Both the position numbers and the translations under genes were made by a program. Shown here in pieces: positions 63,668-64,000 of a stretch of 64,000 bases of DNA. Each line of letters opens with the position of its first letter. Position 1 is the stretch's first letter. The stretch covers positions 310,001-374,000 of the forward strand of contig JADKDE010000001.1 in assembly GCA_016718505.1 (NCBI GenBank), read 5' to 3'. The DNA is from Saprospiraceae bacterium. GTDB taxonomy: Bacteria; Bacteroidota; Bacteroidia; Chitinophagales; Saprospiraceae. Below the pieces are notes generated by a model. It was not told the origin of the DNA, ran no database searches, and saw only the letters and a program-made list of their open reading frames with translations.

Positions 63668-64000
63668 TTAAGCCGTATATTTTTTTAGAGTAGAATCAAA
63701 TCCGCAATATCTTTTGGCCATTTCCCAAGAGATATTTTGGTCGTAGAGAGCTTTTTTCTGGAATATCTCCAACTTAGGCTTTGACAAAAAAGGGATTCTT
63801 TCCATATCAATACCATCCACTCTTTACCTTTATGAAATAGTTTGACTTCAAGCTTACAACGTACTAGCCCAAATAATTTCTTCAAAAGGATGAAACGAAA
63901 ATCGTTTGGATTTTGCTCAAAAGAATAATTACTGTGACTCCTGCCAAGTGTGATTGATGCTTTTTTATTTGAATTTTTTTCGTGGAAATGCAGGGACTTT
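63668..64000 (-). CDS. Unidentified partial gene beside the insertion sequence
   Basis: A minus-strand frame enters from the window edge and is open for over 300 bases (ASITLGRSHSNYSFEQNP, then LLKKLFGLVRCKLEVKLFHKGKEWMV). It ends either in this frame at about 63683 or, if one base is misread near 63803-63812, in the frame DMERIPFLSKPKLEIFQKK ... GFDSTLKKYTA, whose stop (63670-63668) overlaps the IS end. The second ending looks more protein-like. I do not recognise the family. It may be a gene cut by the insertion. Confidence 0.4.

Larger units (their letters stand above)
62453..63670 (-). mobile_element. Insertion sequence with 20-bp terminal inverted repeats
   Basis: TAATGGACAAAAAGTAGGCT occurs at 62453-62472 and again at 62494-62513, and its exact reverse complement at 63651-63670. 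Between them lies a single transposase gene on the minus strand. The unit is about 1.18 kb from the inner left copy or 1.22 kb from the outer one. The transposase has an N-terminal zinc ribbon and a DDE-like core resembling the IS256-variant (Zn-binding) type frequent in Bacteroidota. No matching target-site duplication could be recognised. The family name rests on recall of motifs, not on a search. Confidence 0.8.

Overview
The window comes from a member of the Bacteroidota, most likely the Saprospiria/Chitinophagales side of the phylum. The evidence is the AT-rich sequence, type IX secretion (T9SS) C-terminal sorting domains on three very different secreted proteins, the gliding/T9SS genes gldD, a PorG-like barrel and a DUF4835 (PorD-type) gene, a fused alpha/beta 2-oxoacid dehydrogenase E1, Bacteroidota-type promoters (TAnnTTTG -7 boxes) with no obvious Shine-Dalgarno sequences, and a mevalonate route to isoprenoids. 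Genus cannot be read from the sequence. Almost everything is ordinary chromosome; the last 1.6 kb holds an insertion sequence. No rRNA, tRNA or CRISPR array was seen.

Layout. 1-2.2 kb: a GH3 acyl-amido synthetase gene followed by a CapA-like gene (minus strand). 2.4-4.8 kb: a secreted lysyl-oxidase-like protein with a dockerin-like segment and a T9SS tail. 4.8-12.4 kb: gltX, a polysaccharide deacetylase, a cluster of alternative hairpins, a PIG-V-like mannosyltransferase, a redoxin, an AIM24 protein and the fused E1. 12.4-16.0 kb: a secreted metalloprotease. 16.1-19.3 kb: comEC plus a four-repeat helix-hairpin-helix (HhH) protein. 19.4-23.4 kb: mevalonate-pathway cluster (type 2 IPP isomerase, HMG-CoA reductase, GYDIA-type GHMP kinase) with a flavin reductase. 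23.4-27.7 kb: a DUF1801 protein, topoisomerase IV subunit A and a GH16 glucanase. 27.7-29.9 kb (minus): rsmA-yqeY-HATPase-ybeY, ribosome/RNA maturation. 30-34.3 kb: pdxA-mutY-ssb-gldD, then a radical SAM/SPASM protein. 34.4-41.1 kb: fumC, an ECF sigma factor with an envelope-spanning anti-sigma/beta-barrel partner, nadA and porG. 41.1-43.9 kb (minus): HU/IHF - TPR - 30-aa COX24-domain protein - rng. 44-51.6 kb: a VanY-type peptidase, then (minus) bamD-rpoZ-coaBC-DUF4835-tatC, and an MbnP/MbnH-like copper-protein/dihaem-peroxidase pair. 51.7-59.8 kb: a 2703-aa tandem-repeat surface protein with a type B sorting domain. 60.4-62.4 kb: a HEAT-repeat/cyclophilin lipoprotein. 62.45-63.67 kb: the insertion sequence, followed by an unidentified partial gene.

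The genes fit an envelope-centred lifestyle: T9SS parts (PorG, PorD-like, GldD), outer-membrane biogenesis (BamD), Tat export, and several large secreted cargo proteins (LOX-like, metalloprotease, giant repeat protein) that would use them.

A strong technical signal runs through the window. Six conserved genes (capA-like, comEC, the anti-sigma/barrel gene, tatC, bamD, mbnH-like) are each broken by one single-base indel, five of them in or beside a homopolymer, and each reading frame is restored by one base. The IS transposase carries about six more of the same kind. This looks more like consensus error in the assembly than gene decay, so these genes are probably intact in the organism.
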